7,139 nt of DNA from assembly GCA_016793415.1 (NCBI GenBank), contig JAEUMC010000286.1:1-7139 (forward strand), written 5' to 3'. The DNA is from Devosia sp. Its GTDB lineage: Bacteria > Pseudomonadota > Alphaproteobacteria > Rhizobiales > Devosiaceae. The translations under genes and the position numbers were made by a program. Of this stretch, positions 6,672 through 7,139 are shown one piece after another (the first letter of the stretch is position 1; every line of letters begins with the position of its first letter). The notes beneath the pieces are model-generated. The model was not told where the DNA came from. It made no database searches and saw only the letters and a list, made by a program, of their open reading frames with translations.

Positions 6672-7139
6672 CCGTCTATTTCATCGGCGCCGGCCCCGGC
6701 GCGCCCGATCTCATCACGCTGCGCGGCCAGCGCCTGATCGAGCGTTGCGAGGTCTGCCTCTATGCCGGCTCGCTGGTGCCTGCCGAGATCGTCGCCGCCG
6801 CCCCTGAGGGCGCGCTGGTTCGCGACACCGCGCCGATGCATCTCGACGAGATCATTGACGAAATCAGCAAAGCCAATGATGCCGGCAAGGATGTGTCGCG
6901 CGTCCATTCCGGCGACCCCTCGATTTACGGCGCCGTGGCCGAGCAGATGCGTCGTCTCGATGCGCTGGGTATTCCCTATGAGGTCGTGCCGGGCGTGCCG
7001 GCCTTTGCCGGCGCCGCCGCCCGCATCGCCGCCGAGCTGACGCTGCCGGAGATCTCGCAGACCATCATCCTCACCCGCACCTCGGGCAAGGCTTCGGCCA
7101 TGCCGGAGTCGGAGAGTCTGGAGATCCTCGGGCAATCCA
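6668..7139 (+). CDS. cobM: Precorrin-4 C11-methyltransferase (CobM/CbiF), N-terminal part; runs off the window
   Basis: Methylates C11 of precorrin-4 to give precorrin-5. The window holds the first 157 residues and one further base; the family is usually about 250-260 residues, so roughly 100 are missing beyond the right edge. The frame is open throughout. Motifs are [16 protein letters not shown] (5-20), CLYAGSLVP (30-38), [16 protein letters not shown] (79-94), [14 protein letters not shown] (105-118) and [14 protein letters not shown] (136-149). The last is the R-T-S...MP.E signature typical of CobM/CbiF rather than other tetrapyrrole methylases. The ATG lies in an ATGA overlap with cbiG-cobJ; I see no convincing Shine-Dalgarno, so translation probably depends on coupling. 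Confidence 0.94.
   Translation, partial: MTVYFIGAGPGAPDLITLRGQRLIERCEVCLYAGSLVPAEIVAAAPEGALVRDTAPMHLDEIIDEISKANDAGKDVSRVHSGDPSIYGAVAEQMRRLDALGIPYEVVPGVPAFAGAAARIAAELTLPEISQTIILTRTSGKASAMPESESLEILGQS

Overview
The window is a stretch of a cobalamin (vitamin B12) corrin-ring biosynthesis operon. Six complete genes and one gene cut off by the right edge are all on the + strand, with essentially no non-coding DNA. The sequence is visibly G+C-rich with strong G/C third-position bias. The gene set (a fused CobE/T-type CobL, a CbiG-CobJ fusion, a His-rich CbiX and an RNase H-like companion gene) resembles alphaproteobacteria, probably Hyphomicrobiales (rhizobial or Devosia-like) or Rhodobacterales. 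The taxon is inferred from gene content and composition, not from a marker gene.

Layout from left to right: (1) 20-1303, a long CbiX-type cobaltochelatase with an MxCxxC motif, a second Cys cluster and a very His-rich tail; (2) 1303-2202, an uncharacterised protein with RNase H-like/DUF429-like motifs; (3) 2199-2822, CobH, precorrin-8X methylmutase; (4) 2819-4174, CobL, a fused C5/C15 methyltransferase and decarboxylase; (5) 4171-4896, CobI, precorrin-2 C20-methyltransferase; (6) 4893-6671, a CbiG-CobJ fusion; (7) 6668-7139 and beyond, the N-terminal part of CobM, precorrin-4 C11-methyltransferase. The first 19 bases hold only a ribosome binding site. There is no gene-free stretch over 300 bases.

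The genes form one translationally coupled unit. Genes 1 and 2 overlap by one base (TGATG), and each of the next five junctions is a four-base ATGA overlap. The enzymes cover most of the ring chemistry: CobI (C20), CobJ (C17 and ring contraction), CobM (C11), CobL (C5, C15 and C12-acetate decarboxylation) and CobH (methyl shift from C11 to C12). Precorrin-3B synthase (CobG or CobZ), CobF, CobK and the late cobaltochelatase CobNST are not in the window, so they must be elsewhere or replaced. CbiX and a full-length CbiG, both classically linked to the cobalt-early (anaerobic) route, sit among genes of the usual proteobacterial 'Cob' type. This leaves open which route is used.

The points most worth a second look are the uncharacterised gene 2, locked inside the pathway operon; the doubled Cys motifs and metal-binding tail of CbiX; the mixed aerobic/anaerobic signature; and an insertion in the CobE-like half of CobL. 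I see no mobile element, RNA gene, CRISPR array, frameshift or other sign of a wholly new system.
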